Origin: Paramecium sonneborni
Taxonomy: Eukaryota; Ciliophora; Oligohymenophorea; Peniculida; Parameciidae
DNA: 64,000 bases
Direction of reading: 5' to 3'
Assembly: GCA_905182985.1 (NCBI GenBank)
Contig: CAJJDN010000011.1
Coordinates: forward strand, 824,042 to 888,041
The notes below the pieces were generated by a model, which made no database searches, was not told the DNA's origin, and saw only the letters and a list, made by a program, of their open reading frames with translations. A program made the position numbers and the translations under genes. This document shows positions 62,690 to 64,000 of this stretch, in pieces (the stretch's first letter is position 1; each line of letters opens with the position of its first letter).

Positions 62690-64000
62690 TAGTAGATTGA
62701 GAGAAAAAATAATTAAGCATTCTGGCATCCAATCTTAACAGTTTTATTTAGAATCAAAGGTATAAACATAATATATAATTACATTTTATATAAATGAAGC
62801 AGTATTACATTCAGATTATAATAAACAATGATTTCCTCTTGAATCTATAGTAAAATCTTTTACATCAGATACATTATCACAAGTATAATCTATTAATCCA
62901 AATTATTAAATATTAAATACAAAATTTGGACTGAAAACTTGACAAGACATACTATTAGAAAAATGTGATAGTTTTAACTAATTACAAATTTATTTAATTA
63001 ATTTTTAGAAATTTATCTAAAATCCTTATTAATTTATATCACAACCAACCTATTGATAGATATCTTCACATTTACATGGTATTGCTTTATATTCACCTTC
63101 TAATTTAGCCTTACTATTTTCAAATAATTTACAATCAGTATGTAAATATTATTTTAAATTACATTTTTTCAATCCAAATACATCTTTAATCTTTAACATA
63201 ATAACAATCTTTCTCCAACATAATCAGAACAAATAGTAAGTCTATTCTTACAACCTCTATTTTTAAATGTAACAAAATCCAATATTTGATCATAATCTTA
63301 CAATTATTTATCCTGCTTTTACTTTTAGCATCATTATAAGTATTTTTATGAACACAATTTATTCCATTTGGTGTATTCACTTATTTATGATCTAAATTCA
63401 TAATCAGTCCTTAAAAACAAAGTTATCTCATATTTTCTCTAAACACTTCCCTTTTCCTTTAAGCATATCTATTTATTGTTTAGAGTTTAACAATATTAAC
63501 TTTCTTGTATTTAATCAGTGCATTCATCCATCTGATTAATACAACCTTTGCAAATATATTTACAGTGCATCCTTAAAAACCTTATTTGCATTATTTATGA
63601 TCTGATAAATAAATTAGTAAATCTTCATCTTTATACATCCTAACATTTCAATTAATCTAATTATTCACATACAATATGATCCTTTTTTACTCTTATTATC
63701 ATTTGTCTTTAATTTTATACGATTACAAACACATGTTTTTAAAGGTACAACACGCATAACTGATTAAAGTAGCAGCTAAAACATTGTCATTCAATTAACT
63801 TCTATTAAATCATTATCTCCAAATGACTTAGTAATTTAGCCATATGATATTTTAAAAGTCAATATTAGATATACTCCATCTTCACTTGATTAAATAGAAT
63901 AATCTGAAATTATTTTTACATCTCCAATTCTCCAATTGGAAAATGGCATTATTTAGTGTTCAGTAATGGTTTACCACCAACTAAATTTCCATCCACTACT
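62690..64000 (-). CDS. Cys-rich surface-type protein, 5' end outside window
   Basis: Minus-strand Cys-rich coding: FKNRGCKNRLTICSDYVGE, FGLKKCNLKQYLHTDCKLF, YKAIPCKCEDIYQQVGCD, YTCDNVSDVKDFTIDSRGN, HCLLQSECNTASF. Spacing resembles the antigen-type domains of the giant gene at 14.3-22.4 kb. Frames change several times between 63200 and 63900, so introns, sequence errors or decay are present; the model is incomplete at both ends. It is probably a surface protein; intactness cannot be judged from the part shown. Confidence 0.5.

Noticed and set aside
1..64000. tRNA genes, rRNA operon, CRISPR array, bacterial operons, IS elements
   Set aside because: No tRNA cloverleaf, array of spaced direct repeats, or transposase was seen. 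The ciliate code and tiny introns exclude a prokaryote.
1..64000. Genome-wide reassignment of UGA to tryptophan
   Set aside because: STK36, RPA1, phosphatase, RING and WD40 genes use TGG for Trp and end cleanly at TGA, so UGA is the normal stop here; only the special loci in the findings remain open.

Overview
The window is nuclear DNA of a Paramecium-type ciliate, most likely macronuclear. It is very AT-rich. Good protein frames use TAA and TAG as glutamine and only TGA as stop. Introns are tiny (22-34 nt, GTA...TAG or ...AAG), and genes are dense on both strands. Translation with the standard code gives only fragments, so every call here uses the ciliate code. Gene models were built by hand; the best ones were checked by requiring that exon lengths minus introns be a multiple of three.

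Layout. 0-12 kb: an unknown partial gene; a spliced gene joining DWNN, RING, YTH and SR/K-rich regions (an RBBP6/Mpe1-like front with an m6A-reader domain); a small spliced unknown; a Fused/STK36-type kinase; a dual-specificity phosphatase; and the large subunit of replication protein A. 14.3-22.4 kb: one giant Cys-rich surface-type protein with a multi-pass C-terminus. 22.6-27.3 kb: a RanBP2-zinc-finger protein, an uncharacterised neighbour and a B-box/WD40 protein. 28.9-34.4 kb: a short interrupted gene and a MORN-like repeat protein. 35-46.5 kb: a Cys-tailed membrane protein, a second B-box/WD40 protein and several less certain genes. 47.5-51.6 kb: a second MORN-like gene and a RING protein. 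52-59.8 kb: mostly interrupted, relic-like loci, with a few short intact ORFs. 60-64 kb: a WD40 gene and the 3' part of another Cys-rich surface protein.

Assembly quality matters for any reader. Four single N bases (20016, 31119, 32415, 60966) each join two contigs whose ends overlap by about 1.2-1.3 kb, so the same DNA is written two or three times. The duplications are artefacts, not biology: collapsing the first one restores an exact 2300-codon frame. Two homopolymer indels and one TGG/TGA difference are also visible in the WD40 gene at 60-62 kb.

The two most interesting biological points are the DWNN-RING-YTH fusion, which would put an m6A-reading module on an mRNA 3'-end-processing factor, and the recurrence of in-frame UGA at tryptophan-compatible positions in a set of short or decaying loci, while the well-conserved genes spell tryptophan only as TGG.
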